DNA of 38,859 bases. Source: an uncultured Clostridia bacterium. GTDB taxonomy: Bacteria; Bacillota; Clostridia; Christensenellales; UBA1242. Position 1 is the first letter of the stretch, and each line of letters starts with the position of its first letter. The DNA lies in contig CANQRE010000002.1 of the NCBI GenBank assembly GCA_947626175.1, forward strand, positions 1-38,859. The letters are read 5' to 3'. Made by a program: the position numbers and the translations under genes. Positions 7,236 to 14,413 of the stretch are shown here, one piece after another. The notes under the pieces were generated by a model. The model saw only the letters and a list, made by a program, of their open reading frames with translations. It did not search any database and was not told the origin of the DNA.

Positions 7236-8066
7236 ATGAAAAAAGAAAACACAACATTCAAAAACAAAGAAGAATTTTTTAGGGCCTTAAAATTTTTGCT
7301 CTTTTCACTTTCTGCGGGGATAATTCAACTTGTCAGCTCCACAGTGTTAAAATTGATTTTGGATTATTGCATAAATCCGCAAATCACTTTTTATTTTATC
7401 AATCAGCAGGATTTAAGCACTTTTGTTGCTGACACTGTTGGACTTGCGCTTTCTGTTATATGGAATTTCACATTCAACCGCAAATTCACATTCAAAGCGG
7501 CAACCAATGTTCCGCTTGCAATGTTTTTGGCGTTTTTGTTTTATGTTCCATTTTATCCATTCCAAATTTGGTATGTTCAAATGGTTGAAACAAGCCTGGC
7601 ATGGGGATTTTGGGGATATCTTATTGGCCTTGTAACTTGCATGATAATCAACTTTGTGCTTGAATTTTTGTGGCAACGATTTTTCATTTTCCGCAAATCG
7701 CTCAACACCAAGCCGCTTGCAAAAACAGTTGAAATGCACCTTGACCCAAAGCCGTTTGAGCAAATAAAAAGCGGTGAAAAAACAGTTGAAATGCGCTGCA
7801 ATGATGAAAAACGCAAATCGTTAAAGCCGCTTGATCACATTGTTTTCACAAACACAAAAACAGGCGAAAAACTGAAGGCAACAGTTGACAAAATTGTAAA
7901 TTTTGAAAATTTTGACGAGCTGATAAAAAAATACGACAGGCAAAAACTTGGCATAAGCGAAAACGCCAAAAATCCTGCAAAAACAGTTGAAAAATATTAT
8001 TCTGCACAGGATTTAAAAAACGGCGTTGTTGCAATTGAGTTAAAAGACATAAAACACACAAAATAG
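7236..8066 (+). CDS. GtrA-like membrane domain fused to an ASCH domain
   Basis: 276 residues in two parts. Residues about 16-152 form a GtrA-type four-helix membrane domain, with the family signatures WNFTFNRKFTF (76-86) and FLWQRFFIF (144-152). GtrA proteins are thought to move lipid-linked sugars or assist cell-wall glycosylation. Residues about 164-270 look like a complete ASCH domain: MHLDPKPFEQIKSGEKTVEM, then R187, DEKRKSLKPLD and a closing YYS segment. ASCH domains have a PUA-like fold linked to RNA or modified-nucleotide binding. The reading frame is continuous and codon use does not change at the junction. ATG 7236 is used because the next upstream ATG lies inside the -10 box. Both domain names come from motifs; the joint function is unknown. 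Confidence 0.82.
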   Translation: MKKENTTFKNKEEFFRALKFLLFSLSAGIIQLVSSTVLKLILDYCINPQITFYFINQQDLSTFVADTVGLALSVIWNFTFNRKFTFKAATNVPLAMFLAFLFYVPFYPFQIWYVQMVETSLAWGFWGYLIGLVTCMIINFVLEFLWQRFFIFRKSLNTKPLAKTVEMHLDPKPFEQIKSGEKTVEMRCNDEKRKSLKPLDHIVFTNTKTGEKLKATVDKIVNFENFDELIKKYDRQKLGISENAKNPAKTVEKYYSAQDLKNGVVAIELKDIKHTK

Positions 8067-8092
8067 CTTTGTTTGTCCGCCTTGAAAATGAT

Positions 8093-8121
8093 TTGGTGAA
8101 AAATTAAAAGTGTTATATAAT
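8093..8121 (+). promoter_or_regulatory. Sigma-A promoter of surface-protein gene, predicted leaderless
   Basis: TTGGTG (8093-8098), 17-base spacer, TATAAT (8116-8121). Seven bases separate the -10 box from ATG 8129. Confidence 0.6.
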
Positions 8122-8128
8122 AATATAT

Positions 8129-11119
8129 ATGAAAGAAAAAAGGCTTAACCAAACAAAATGTAACACGAAGGCACATTTTTGCCGACCAAACTTTGTTTGC
8201 CGCAAGGTTGATTTTCGCAAACAAAGCCTTTTTATTGTCACGGTCACATTATGTTTTGTTTTGCTGGCGTTGTTTGTAAGTTTTATTCCTTTTGGGGGCT
8301 TCACAAGATTAAAAGCCGATTGGCCACAGCAACCAACCGGCAGAGGCAATTTCACTCTTTCAAGCACAACCTTGAACGGCAACACTTTTTATTACACAAA
8401 TTTGGGCTTATTTCCCCAAACCTATGTTGGAAATGATCTCAATTCAATCTTGGAAGAAGAGTATGCTTGCAGCCAAGGCTTTCAAACTCAAACAATTTAT
8501 GGCCACACTTACAAATACATATATCTTGGCAAATATCCACAACGCTATGTGGGTGATTCTTTAAACGCAACCCTTGAAGCAGAATATTCCGCTGGGAATC
8601 TTGAAAATTCGAACTATAGTTTTTCAGGCAGCATGGGGTGTTATATATATCAAAATAGAGATTATGCTCGAGTTTTGCAAAAACCTTATACCGCCAACAC
8701 AAATTATTTGACTGTTGATGGAACGGTTGTCAAATCTGGTTCTCGTGGTGCGGCAAAATGGTTTAAGGTTGAACCAATCAAATGGTGGGTGATGGATGGC
8801 CTTAATGAAGGTGCTATTGATAGCAATGTCGTAGGTGGCGATGATGTTGGCAATTATTCATATTTAATGGCAGATCTTATTTTAAATGCTTATTATTGGT
8901 ATAATAGAGAAAGTAGTGGTGCGGAATATGAAAACACTTGGTTTGCTGGTTGCGTAGAAAGTTTTTCGCGGGATGCGAGATTAACGTCTTTTGCATATGA
9001 GGTCGGAATTTGTAGTTCTATTGTTAGCACAAGTAATTGTATGCTTTGTGCTCCAGATGCTTCATCTGCCGTAATGACCGCTTATGCATATCCGATGAGC
9101 AATATGGAACTTTTATTAGCTTATAGTTATGGTCTAAGTTATCCTCAAATTTTTTATGATGAACTTAAGAACTATCCATTATCAACATGGACAGTTTCGC
9201 CATATGCAATTGCAAATGGTTTGATTGTGGGCTCAGCAACTTCAGTTCCAACGGCAAAATTTTACTTGCGTTATGGGGAAGAAGGAACTTATGATGATGG
9301 CAAAGCACATAAATTAGGGATAGTTGACACTGGAGTAAAACTAACAAACGATAAAGCTACCAATGAACAAGTATGGCTTTATGATCAAAGTTATGGAAAG
9401 CCAATCGTAGATTCAGAGGGGAACATTTTTAGCCAAGCTGGATTTAGACCTTGCATGCTTGTTGAAAATGCCAAAGTTGATGCAAAAAGCAACACAGAGT
9501 TTTATAAAACAGGCAAAAAATATTCCATTTACAATGGACAAGCAGACGAATGGTATTATTCAAAAAGCGGTTCTTCCGGCAATTATGTCAGAGTCACACA
9601 AAAAGTGTCATCTTCAACTGCAACTTTTTCAACTGGCGAAACAGTTGGCTCTTCTGGCGTGGCAAAGTGGTTTAAGGTTGATTCAATCAAGTGGTGGCTT
9701 GTTGATGAAAAGGACCCAACATCTTTGGACAAAACAACAAATTTGCAATTTATCAGTGACGTTTGTTTGATGGCGGGCGTTGCAGGAGCATCTTCTTACA
9801 GCACAAGCGCACTTGCAACCTATGCAACCAACTTTTTTGAAACATCAGGTCTGTCAGCCCAAAAGGACACATTGATTCAAAACGTTACAATTGGCATTGG
9901 CAGTTATTCAGGGCAGGACACAACAAGCACAATGCAAACATATTGTTACATTCCGTCTTATTATGAAATGCAAACAAAATTTGCAAAATCGGGGTTATAT
10001 TTATATAGCAGCGGGACAAGCGCATCTGCATCAAGGATGGCTTCGCCTTCTGACCTTGCAATAGCGTGTGGTGCAAGAGTAAGCACTTCTTACAAAACAA
10101 ATGTCCGGCCAAATGGCGGAACATCGTCATATTATCTGCGTTCAAGTGGCAGCTCTTCCGCCCGCACCACTTGCGTTGCAGAATCAGGTGGCTTAAGTTA
10201 CAGTGCAACGCCTGCAACATCTATTGCTTTTCGTCCGCTGATCACTTTGAAATGGATTCCAACCATGGGTTATATGCCTTTCAAAGATTATGTTTTGGAT
10301 CTTCCAAATCGAAATGACATTTATTTTGATGAAGCTGAATCGGTGTTCCATCTAAAAACCTATCACGCATTGGAGCTTATGAGTGAATTTACAAATGCAA
10401 GTAATCAAAGATTAAGTGGAAGCTTCAAGCTTGACAATTCAATCAATTGCGATGGAAAAACATTGCTGGCAACAAAAAGCTTTGGCGGAACTTTTGATGG
10501 GGCAGGATGGTCAATTTTAAATCTCAATGTCACAGGTAGGGGATTTTTTGATACCATTGACGCTGCAAGTGTGAAAAACATAAATTTCCTTAGCGTCAAC
10601 ATCACTTCGTCAGCAACCGCCGGGGGAATTTTTGGATACGCCGCATCTTCATTTTCATCAAATGTGATTGACAATGTGTATTTTGAAGGAAAAATCAAAG
10701 GAACGCTTGTTGGAGCTTTTGCAGGCTTTCAAAATCAAGACTTAAGCATCACAAACAGCGGCGCAACTGTGAGCTATGATGCCACAAGTGCAAGTTATGG
10801 ATTTATTGCAGACATAAGCTCAGGAATTTTCACAAAAAGGACCATCAAAATTCAAAACAGTTATGTTAATGTGCTTTCTTCAAACGTGAGCGTGCCGATG
10901 TTGTTTGAAAGCTCGTCCGACACGTCAAAAACCACCGCAACTGGAGCATATCTCGCTTCACCTGATGCAAAACTGTTTTATTCAGGCTTTGACAACACTC
11001 TTTGGTGGCGAGCCGCAGGAAACTTGCCTTTCCTGCGCGAAAAAATTTGGGCGGGAGACAGCTTGCCGCAAATCGATGTTGAAAGCGTTTTGACAGGGCT
11101 TGGATTTACAAAAAAATAA
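8129..11119 (+). CDS. Large surface protein with duplicated DUF6273-like domains and a GLUG-like tail
   Basis: 996 residues. A basic 32-residue cytoplasmic start precedes one membrane segment (about 33-55), a signal peptide or anchor. Two short copies of a motif follow: LGLFPQTYVGNDLNSILEEEY (92-112) and LGKYPQRYVGDSLNATLEAEY (133-153). Then come two long homologous domains, about 128-445 and 465-709. They share GAAKWFKVEPIKWWV (207-221) and GVAKWFKVDSIKWWL (510-524) near their starts and AGFRPCM / IAFRPLI at their ends. This FxxYPQ...KWW...FRP layout resembles DUF6273. The C-terminal part (about 745-970) is beta-helix-like with GLUG-type turns (GTFDGAGWSILNLNV; GGIFGY; VGAFAGF). No catalytic residues are evident; adhesion or surface display is inferred. 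Codon use in about 8590-9460 differs from the rest. Terminator at 11149. Confidence 0.8.
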   Translation: MKEKRLNQTKCNTKAHFCRPNFVCRKVDFRKQSLFIVTVTLCFVLLALFVSFIPFGGFTRLKADWPQQPTGRGNFTLSSTTLNGNTFYYTNLGLFPQTYVGNDLNSILEEEYACSQGFQTQTIYGHTYKYIYLGKYPQRYVGDSLNATLEAEYSAGNLENSNYSFSGSMGCYIYQNRDYARVLQKPYTANTNYLTVDGTVVKSGSRGAAKWFKVEPIKWWVMDGLNEGAIDSNVVGGDDVGNYSYLMADLILNAYYWYNRESSGAEYENTWFAGCVESFSRDARLTSFAYEVGICSSIVSTSNCMLCAPDASSAVMTAYAYPMSNMELLLAYSYGLSYPQIFYDELKNYPLSTWTVSPYAIANGLIVGSATSVPTAKFYLRYGEEGTYDDGKAHKLGIVDTGVKLTNDKATNEQVWLYDQSYGKPIVDSEGNIFSQAGFRPCMLVENAKVDAKSNTEFYKTGKKYSIYNGQADEWYYSKSGSSGNYVRVTQKVSSSTATFSTGETVGSSGVAKWFKVDSIKWWLVDEKDPTSLDKTTNLQFISDVCLMAGVAGASSYSTSALATYATNFFETSGLSAQKDTLIQNVTIGIGSYSGQDTTSTMQTYCYIPSYYEMQTKFAKSGLYLYSSGTSASASRMASPSDLAIACGARVSTSYKTNVRPNGGTSSYYLRSSGSSSARTTCVAESGGLSYSATPATSIAFRPLITLKWIPTMGYMPFKDYVLDLPNRNDIYFDEAESVFHLKTYHALELMSEFTNASNQRLSGSFKLDNSINCDGKTLLATKSFGGTFDGAGWSILNLNVTGRGFFDTIDAASVKNINFLSVNITSSATAGGIFGYAASSFSSNVIDNVYFEGKIKGTLVGAFAGFQNQDLSITNSGATVSYDATSASYGFIADISSGIFTKRTIKIQNSYVNVLSSNVSVPMLFESSSDTSKTTATGAYLASPDAKLFYSGFDNTLWWRAAGNLPFLREKIWAGDSLPQIDVESVLTGLGFTKK

Positions 11120-11148
11120 ATAACATCATTTTAAAACACAAACAAAAA

Positions 11149-11173
11149 AACGGCGCTAAAAGTGCCGTTTTTT
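11149..11173 (+). terminator. Terminator after the surface-protein gene
   Basis: AACGGCGC (11149-11156) pairs with GTGCCGTT (11162-11169), with one G-T pair, and runs into six T. Confidence 0.85.
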
Positions 11174-11183
11174 GTTAACCGCA

Positions 11184-11372
11184 AAGGCGGGAACGAGCCT
11201 TCAGCAAACGACACCCTAGCTCGAGTGCCTAATCAAACGCTTCGAAGAAAAAGCCTTTCAAAAAAGCGATTGCGCAAAATCGCCAAGCTTGCTGCGATTT
11301 TCAACGGCGCAAGACAAAAAAAACAAGCGTCCGAGCGACGCTTTTCGCCGAAGGCGGAAACGAGCCTTCAGC
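11184..11372. repeat. Pair of 22-bp direct repeats beside tRNA-Glu
   Basis: AAGGCGGGAACGAGCCTTCAGC (11184-11205) recurs with one mismatch at 11351-11372, 167 bases away. Both copies lie in a GC-rich spacer between the surface-protein terminator and the tRNA 3' end. The stretch between them holds further short hairpins (GCGATT/AATCGC near 11268-11286) and no convincing gene. Confidence 0.7.
11316..11343 (-). terminator. Terminator downstream of tRNA-Glu
   Basis: On the minus strand AAGCGTC-GCTCG-GACGCTT (11343-11325) is followed by a run of eight T (11323-11316). It lies 43 bases past the tRNA 3' end and fits the end of the tRNA transcript. Confidence 0.75.
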
Positions 11373-11385
11373 GCAGTTTTTTTTG

Positions 11386-11460
11386 TGGTAGCCTCCAGGG
11401 GAGTCGAACCCCTCATTCCGCCGTGAAAGGGCGGCGTCTTAACCGATTGACCAGGAGGCC
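11386..11460 (-). tRNA. tRNA-Glu (UUC)
   Basis: 75 bases including an encoded CCA end. The acceptor stem GGCCTCC pairs with GGAGGCT (a G-T pair at the end). The anticodon arm CCGCC-CTTTCAC-GGCGG has anticodon TTC. The T arm has GGGGTTCGACTCCCC. A single tRNA with its own promoter and terminator, downstream of comF on the same strand. Confidence 0.97.
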
Positions 11461-11494
11461 ACAATTTTTGTCACTTTATGTAGCGACGCAAATC

Positions 11495-11523
11495 ATTATA
11501 TTGGAAAACAGGGTGAAAGTCAA
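11495..11523 (-). promoter_or_regulatory. Sigma-A promoter of tRNA-Glu
   Basis: Minus strand TTGACT (11523-11518), 17-base spacer, TATAAT (11500-11495), nearly consensus as expected for a stable RNA gene. Confidence 0.85.
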
Positions 11524-11538
11524 GCGTTTTTTCCAATT

Positions 11539-12264
11539 TTATAAATTTTTGTAATCCCTGCGTGCAAATGCCAAAACATAAACTCGCTTTGCATACTTTT
11601 TAAGTGTTTTTGCACATTCATTTGATGTTGCACAAGTTGTGATAACATCGTCAACAAGCAAAACATTTTTGCCAAAAACGCTCTTTTTGTCTGTCACTGA
11701 AAATGCACCATTAAGATTTTTTTGGCGATTTACAAAATTCAGGTCTTTTTGCGAAGACGTTTCCTTTGTTTTTGTAAGGCTGTTTGTCACGGGAACCTTT
11801 AAAATTTTGCTAAGCTCAGTTGCAAGAAGTTGCGATTGATTGAAATGCCTCTTTTCCATTGAGCGATTTGAAAGGGGAACGGGAACGATCACGTCCACAG
11901 ACAAATTTTCTTCCAAAAAGCGAGTCGCCATAAGTTGAGCCATTTTTGGCGCAAGATATTTTTCGCTTTTTGTCTTTAGCCTTATCACAACATTTTTGGC
12001 TTTGTCGGCATAAAGGCAAGGAGCCATTGCTTTGTCAAAAGCCTTGTGGTGGCTTATGCAAAAGTCACAAACATCTCCATCGCCGCAAATTGGCATATCA
12101 CAAAGAATGCATCTTTTGCCTTTGTTAAAAGATGCATCTTGCAAACATTCATTGCAAATGATTTTTCCTTTTTCCACGTCATTGTCACAAAACAAACATG
12201 AAAAATTGGACGGAAAAAACAAATTTGACAAGGTTGTCAAAACTTTTGAAACAAATTTTTTCAT
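11539..12264 (-). CDS. comF: ComF-family phosphoribosyltransferase-like protein
   Basis: 241 residues. The N terminus carries paired zinc-finger cysteines (C23/C26, C37/C40, then C52/C55 and C66/C69). The C-terminal half is a type I phosphoribosyltransferase fold with the PRPP loop VLLVDDVITTCAT (201-213) and the upstream signature PVPLSNRSMEKRHFNQSQLLA (128-148). In naturally competent bacteria ComFC helps process imported single-stranded DNA; in many others it is kept without known competence. No comFA helicase or other competence gene lies nearby. The start is ATG 12264. No clear Shine-Dalgarno site precedes it and a terminator separates it from the upstream small-membrane-protein gene. 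Confidence 0.9.
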   Translation of the reverse strand: MKKFVSKVLTTLSNLFFPSNFSCLFCDNDVEKGKIICNECLQDASFNKGKRCILCDMPICGDGDVCDFCISHHKAFDKAMAPCLYADKAKNVVIRLKTKSEKYLAPKMAQLMATRFLEENLSVDVIVPVPLSNRSMEKRHFNQSQLLATELSKILKVPVTNSLTKTKETSSQKDLNFVNRQKNLNGAFSVTDKKSVFGKNVLLVDDVITTCATSNECAKTLKKYAKRVYVLAFARRDYKNL

Positions 12265-12281
12265 TTGTCAAAAAAACATTG

Positions 12282-12306
12282 AAAAAAAATGGTGAAACTC
12301 ACCACT
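12282..12306 (-). terminator. Terminator after the small membrane protein gene
   Basis: Minus strand TGGTGA-GTT-TCACCA (12304-12290) is followed by T (12289-12282). Confidence 0.75.
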
Positions 12307-12310
12307 TTTT

Positions 12311-12541
12311 TTAGCAATTGATCAAACGCCAGATTTTGCCTTTGACAATCATCAAAACAAGGTCAACAACCCAGATGATGCCCCAGCCAAGAAGCAATCT
12401 AACAATTCCGGCAACGAGTTTGCCTTCTGTGAATCTAACGATAGCTCCGCAGATCCAAGAAGTGAATGGAATGATTGCAAGAATAAGGCTTACAACTCTT
12501 CCAAGACCAAAATAATCTTTAGCTGCTGCTGCTTTTGCCAT
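12311..12541 (-). CDS. Small two-helix membrane protein
   Basis: 76 residues from ATG 12541. GGAGG (12554-12550) lies 8 bases upstream and decides the start against a longer frame. Two hydrophobic segments (about 13-32 and 42-63) flank a short loop with RFTEGK. A GWGIIWVVDLVLM stretch and the end KGKIWRLI follow. This resembles small conserved membrane proteins of the TM2 kind, but the match is loose and no function is assigned. Its own promoter and terminator make it a single-gene unit. Confidence 0.8.
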   Translation of the reverse strand: MAKAAAAKDYFGLGRVVSLILAIIPFTSWICGAIVRFTEGKLVAGIVRLLLGWGIIWVVDLVLMIVKGKIWRLINC

Positions 12542-12563
12542 GTTTTTATCCTCCTTCATCCTT

Positions 12564-12592
12564 ATAATAAACGTTTTAAAAAATTTTGGCAA
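12564..12592 (-). promoter_or_regulatory. Sigma-A promoter of the small membrane protein gene
   Basis: Minus strand TTGCCA (12592-12587), 17-base spacer, TATTAT (12569-12564). Confidence 0.6.
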
Positions 12593-12610
12593 GCAAAACG
12601 ATATATTTTT

Positions 12611-12781
12611 TCAATCATTTTTATGTTTTGTTATGGACAATATCACTCCTTCTTTGATTTGCGATGGAGTAATAAAGTTTTCCACCAAGATCTGCGTTTC
12701 GTTGATCTCAAATTTTTCAGCAATTGACGAAAGAGTGTCGTCCCTTTTCACGATATAAAACCGATCGAATATTTTTTTCAT
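12611..12781 (-). CDS. Single-LysM-domain miniprotein, 56 residues
   Basis: ATG 12781 to TGA 12613-12611. GGAAGG lies 5 bases upstream. The whole protein is one LysM-like unit: YIVKRDDTLSSIAEKFEIN (9-27), then TQILVEN and a closing PSQIKEGVILSI (39-50), after a short basic start MKKIFDR. LysM domains bind peptidoglycan or chitin-type glycans. There is no signal peptide, so it may act inside the cell, be released at lysis, or be a spore-coat or cortex component as some small LysM proteins are; none of this is shown. It is easily missed because of its length. It is divergent from the SpoVB-like gene and shares a symmetric promoter region with it. Confidence 0.72.
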   Translation of the reverse strand: MKKIFDRFYIVKRDDTLSSIAEKFEINETQILVENFITPSQIKEGVILSITKHKND

Positions 12782-12799
12782 AAATGCCTTCCACTGTTT

Positions 12800-12832
12800 A
12801 TTGTATTAAATGCTTTGCACGAATAATACAAT
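12800..12832. promoter_or_regulatory. Symmetric bidirectional promoter/operator
   Basis: ATTGTATTA (12800-12808) and TAATACAAT (12824-12832) form a perfect 9-bp inverted repeat with a 15-bp gap. On each strand a TACAAT -10 box points outward, and TTGTAT on the opposite arm can serve as -35 (spacing 20, or 17 to TAATAC). The region would drive the LysM gene leftward and the SpoVB-like gene rightward from the same elements. It could equally be an operator for a dimeric regulator. Confidence 0.5.
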
Positions 12833-12848
12833 AATTTTGGAGGAAAAA

Positions 12849-14381
12849 ATGAAGTCAATTGTGAAAACAGTGGTCTTGATCACAGGCTTTTCCATTTTAA
12901 CAAGAGTGCTTGGCTTTTTGTTTCGAATTTATCTTTCTCGCACAATCGGCCCGGAAGCTTTGGGACTTTATCAAGTTGCTTTTTCTGTGTTTTCAGTTTT
13001 TCTCACCATTGTTTCAAGTGGACTTCCTTTTGTTATTTCTCGCTTAACTGCCAGCTATCGCATTGGAAACAATCAAAAAAAACAGGGCATGCTTTTGTCA
13101 TCGGGGCTTATCATAGGTTTGCTTGCAAGCCTTTTGCTATGTGGAATTGTTTTTGTTTTTAGAAATCTTTTTTCAAAACTGTTCACCGATTCAGCTTGCA
13201 TCGTAATTTTGCTTGTCCTTTTGCCGGCTGTTGTTTTTTCGGCTGTTTACAGTGTTTTTCGCGGGGCGTTGTGGGGGCAAGACAATTATTTTGCCCTTTG
13301 CATAAGCGAGTTTGTTGAGCAAGTTGTCAGAATTTTGTTATGCGTTTTGTTGATTGCTCCTGCGGCAAGCATATTGTCAAAAGCTGTTTCGGTTGCTTGG
13401 TCACTTACAATTGCATGTGCCTTTTCAATGATTTTTGTTGTGCTATTATTTTTTATTTGTGGCGGGAAAATGTCAAAGCCAGGAAAGGAATACCGCCAGC
13501 TTCTTCGCAGGTCGATTCCCATCACTGGAGTCCGAGTTGCCGGCAGTTTTGCTCAGCCGCTCACTGCGTTAATCATTCCGGCAAGGCTCACTGCGATTGG
13601 CTACACATCATCACAGGCGATGAGTTTGTTTGGAGTGGCTGTTGGCATGACGATGCCGCTTTTGTTTGTTCCGTCAACGCTTATCGGTTCGCTTGCCACA
13701 GCACTTGTGCCAGACATTTCAATGGCGGTGGCAAAAGAGGATTCATCGCACATTCAAGCTCGCATTAGCTCATCAATAATTTTTGCTCTTTTCATTTCCG
13801 CAATGGTTGTTCCTTTGTTTGCAGGGGCGGGCGAGATAATTGGCAATGTGCTATATGGCAACAGTTTGAGCGGAGTGATTTTGGCTTCGTCAGCTTGGAT
13901 TATGTTGCCAATGGGGCTGACAAACATCACGTCATCACTTTTAAATTCACTTGGATATGAAATAAGAGCTTGCGTCAATTACTTTGCCGGGGCAGTTGTA
14001 ATGTTTTTGTGCATGTGGTTTTTGCCTGCAATATGCGGGGTGAGCGCACTGTTTTATGGAATGGGATTATGTATGTGCGTGTCGGGGGCTCTTAACTTTT
14101 TCATGCTTCGCCGCAAAACAAAAGTCAAACTTAAGCTTTTTAGGCCGCTTGTTTTGTTGTGTTTGACAACAATTCCTTGTGCTGCAATTGTTTCATTTGT
14201 GTCAAAACTATGTTGCTTTTTAATGCCTGAGTTTGTTGCATTGATCATTGCCTGCGTTGTGGGAGTTGTGTTTTATTTGCTTTTATGTGTGGTGTTTAAT
14301 ATCGTTGATGTGAAAGGCTATTTTGACATGGTTTTAACAAAATTTAAGGGCAAAAAACTTAAGAAAGCCACAAAAGCATGA
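12849..14381 (+). CDS. Polysaccharide/lipid II-type flippase, SpoVB/YtgP family
   Basis: 510 residues from ATG 12849, chosen for GGAGG (12839-12843) 5 bases upstream. A multi-helix (about 14) MOP-superfamily transporter. The N terminus TRVLGFLFRIYLSRTIGPEALGLYQ is typical of SpoVB, YtgP and related Gram-positive flippases. These move lipid-linked wall precursors or polysaccharide across the membrane; SpoVB itself is needed for spore cortex. Whether this copy serves growth or sporulation cannot be told from sequence. The adjoining DUF421-DUF4363 pair gives a sporulation flavour, though DUF421 may have its own promoter. Confidence 0.9.
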   Translation: MKSIVKTVVLITGFSILTRVLGFLFRIYLSRTIGPEALGLYQVAFSVFSVFLTIVSSGLPFVISRLTASYRIGNNQKKQGMLLSSGLIIGLLASLLLCGIVFVFRNLFSKLFTDSACIVILLVLLPAVVFSAVYSVFRGALWGQDNYFALCISEFVEQVVRILLCVLLIAPAASILSKAVSVAWSLTIACAFSMIFVVLLFFICGGKMSKPGKEYRQLLRRSIPITGVRVAGSFAQPLTALIIPARLTAIGYTSSQAMSLFGVAVGMTMPLLFVPSTLIGSLATALVPDISMAVAKEDSSHIQARISSSIIFALFISAMVVPLFAGAGEIIGNVLYGNSLSGVILASSAWIMLPMGLTNITSSLLNSLGYEIRACVNYFAGAVVMFLCMWFLPAICGVSALFYGMGLCMCVSGALNFFMLRRKTKVKLKLFRPLVLLCLTTIPCAAIVSFVSKLCCFLMPEFVALIIACVVGVVFYLLLCVVFNIVDVKGYFDMVLTKFKGKKLKKATKA

Positions 14382-14409
14382 AAATATTTTAAAACTTTGC
14401 TCATACTAT
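14382..14409 (+). promoter_or_regulatory. Candidate sigma-E-like promoter before DUF421 gene
   Basis: AAATATT (14382-14388), 13-base gap, CATACTAT (14402-14409). This compares with the Bacillus sigma-E pattern KMATATT, 14-15 bases, CATACAMT: one mismatch in each box and one base short. The -10 box ends 4 bases before ATG 14414, which argues for caution. Confidence 0.3.
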
Positions 14410-14413
14410 CAGC

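Noticed and set aside
11162..11554. Frames across the tRNA-Glu region on both strands
   Set aside because: They read through the tRNA, repeats and terminators; the apparent coding is a by-product of GC-rich hairpins.
12540..12758. Plus-strand frame of 72 codons
   Set aside because: It is antisense to the LysM gene and to the promoter of the small membrane protein gene, and has no homology features.
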